Assembly: GCA_002438845.1 (NCBI GenBank) | Contig: DJRG01000073.1 | Coordinates: 1,906-8,524, forward strand | Origin: Bacteroidales bacterium UBA6366 | GTDB taxonomy: Bacteria > Bacteroidota > Bacteroidia > Bacteroidales > UBA932 | DNA length: 6,619 nucleotides | Direction: 5' to 3' | Shown: piece by piece, positions 5,805 through 6,619 of the stretch | Position numbering within the stretch: the stretch's first letter is position 1 | How the letters are laid out: every line of letters begins with the position of its first letter | Made by a program: the position numbers and the translations under genes | The notes under the pieces: model-generated | Seen by the model: the letters and a program-made list of their open reading frames with translations, nothing else | Databases searched by the model: none | What the model was told of the DNA's origin: nothing

Positions 5805-6556
5805 ACACGATCAGTTGCATAGTCATCGATGACGAGCCGCTGGCTGTCAGGCTGATGGAATCGTATGTCACCAAGACTCCGTTCCTCTCGCTCAAGGGAA
5901 GTTTCACGAGTGGGACGTCGGCATATTCATTCATTCAAGACAACCCCGTTGATCTGCTCTTCTGCGACATCCAGATGCCTAATCTCAGCGGGATGGAACT
6001 ATCTCGGATGCTGCCGGAGAAGACCAGAATCATCTTCACCACCGCTTTCAGTGAATATGCTGTCGAGGGCTTCCGTGTGAGGGCGCTGGACTATCTTCTT
6101 AAGCCTGTTTCCTACGATGATTTTCTTTCCTCGGCTCTCAAGGCCAAAGAATATTTTGAACTCGTTGACGCTCTGCGACCATCCGGCTCGGTCACTGAGC
6201 CTGCCGAAGTGACCGCACAGAGAAAAATCAAAAGCATCTTCGTCAAGACCGAATACCGCCTCCAGCAGATTGACCTCGATAGAATCACGTACATCGAAGG
6301 CCTAAAGGACTACGTGAAGATCCACATGAGCGGATCGTCCGCCCCGATCCTGTCCCTGATGCGCATGAAGTCCCTTGAAGACAAACTCCCCAAAGATGAT
6401 TTCGTCCGCGTCCACAAATCCTTCATCGTCCGCCTAGCTGCAATCGAAGCCATAGAGCGCAACCACATACTCATCGGTCCGGATCGCATCACGATTGGCG
6501 ACACCTACCAACCCACCCTCTATCAAGCCCTCTCTGACAAAGCACTGATGCCATGA
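5801..6556 (+). CDS. LytTR-family response regulator
   Basis: This 251-residue cytoplasmic regulator is the partner of the preceding kinase. The receiver domain spans about 1-120, with acidic pocket Asp10-Asp11, phospho-acceptor Asp56 (FCDIQMP), Thr80/Thr81 (IIFTTAF) and Lys101 (LLKPVS), all as expected. The LytTR DNA-binding domain spans about 146-247, with IFVKTEYRLQQIDLDRITYI and FVRVHKSFIVRL as family signatures. Such proteins bind direct repeats upstream of target promoters. The linker (about 127-140, PSGSVTEPAEVTAQ) is encoded by a REP-like palindrome at 6189-6215. The start ATG overlaps the kinase stop (ATGA), indicating translational coupling and matched expression. The gene ends at a TGA at 6554-6556, with no clear terminator in the remaining window. 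Its target genes cannot be deduced. Confidence 0.95.
   Translation: MNTISCIVIDDEPLAVRLMESYVTKTPFLSLKGSFTSGTSAYSFIQDNPVDLLFCDIQMPNLSGMELSRMLPEKTRIIFTTAFSEYAVEGFRVRALDYLLKPVSYDDFLSSALKAKEYFELVDALRPSGSVTEPAEVTAQRKIKSIFVKTEYRLQQIDLDRITYIEGLKDYVKIHMSGSSAPILSLMRMKSLEDKLPKDDFVRVHKSFIVRLAAIEAIERNHILIGPDRITIGDTYQPTLYQALSDKALMP
6189..6215. repeat. REP-like palindrome inserted in the response-regulator coding sequence
   Basis: CGGTCACT (6189-6196) and AGTGACCG (6208-6215) form a perfect 8-bp stem around GAGCCTGCCGA. Apart from a few substitutions and one extra base, the unit matches the intergenic copy at 1499-1522, sharing GGTC-x-CTGAGCCTG-x-CGAAG. It is in frame and encodes SVTEPAEVT in the flexible linker of the regulator, where added residues should be tolerated. 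An intragenic copy of a dispersed repeat is the simplest reading. Confidence 0.7.
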
Positions 6557-6619
6557 TAACAAAAGGACAACGAGCCGTGCGCAAAACCACTGATTCCACT
6601 CACGGAAGGCACTCAAACG
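6557..6619. other. Downstream end of window, nothing assignable
   Basis: These 63 bases follow the response-regulator stop codon. A frame from a GTG at 6580 stays open to the window edge, but nothing else supports it as a gene. No terminator hairpin with a U-tract is visible, so the operon may continue beyond the window. Confidence 0.4.

Noticed and set aside
6580..6619. Possible GTG-started gene at the right edge
   Set aside because: Only 13 codons are visible, with no recognisable sequence and no reliable start signal.

Overview
The window looks like a chromosomal segment from a gut-type Bacteroidota (Bacteroidales-like) bacterium. The evidence is the protein set (a MacB/FtsX permease, a TlpA-type lipoprotein thioredoxin, a LytS/LytTR pair), the lack of convincing Shine-Dalgarno sequences before the starts, and promoter-like sequences of the TTTG...TAnnTTTG type. 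Base composition looks balanced in the genes and more AT-rich in the two long intergenic gaps. The genus cannot be fixed from this sequence.

Layout. (1) Bases 1-63 are the last 20 codons of an upstream gene, followed 54 bases later by a complete ABC-transporter permease of the MacB/FtsX type (118-1338). A strong stem-loop terminator ends that unit at about 1383-1429. (2) The gap to 1705 carries a three-copy 17-bp tandem repeat of a REP-like sequence (GAGCCTGTCGAAG core), then the leader of a large lipoprotein with a C-terminal thioredoxin domain (1706-3145). (3) A GNAT acetyltransferase (3183-3698, minus strand) converges on the thioredoxin gene and has a good Bacteroidota-type promoter on its own strand. 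(4) The gap 3699-4131 contains a 114-bp element bounded by two-tier inverted repeats, and candidate promoters for the next operon. (5) A tightly packed three-gene operon (4132-6556) encodes a 213-residue protein that looks like a PD-(D/E)XK nuclease-fold protein, a LytS-type membrane histidine kinase and a LytTR-type response regulator. Its start and stop codons overlap by 1 nt and 4 nt, so the three genes are probably translationally coupled.

How the genes relate. The kinase and regulator form a standard membrane-sensor/LytTR two-component system. The nuclease-fold-like first gene is the unusual member. The permease needs an ATPase and usually an adaptor, which would have to be encoded upstream of the window. 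The thioredoxin lipoprotein and acetyltransferase appear to be single-gene units.

Two sequence-level signals cut across genes. The heptamer GAATATG/CATATTC occurs 17 times by eye where about one is expected, in all reading frames and between genes, and its half-site forms palindromes just upstream of two starts and inside the kinase gene. The REP-like repeat also sits in frame inside the response regulator, where it encodes the linker between receiver and DNA-binding domains. All counts were made by eye.
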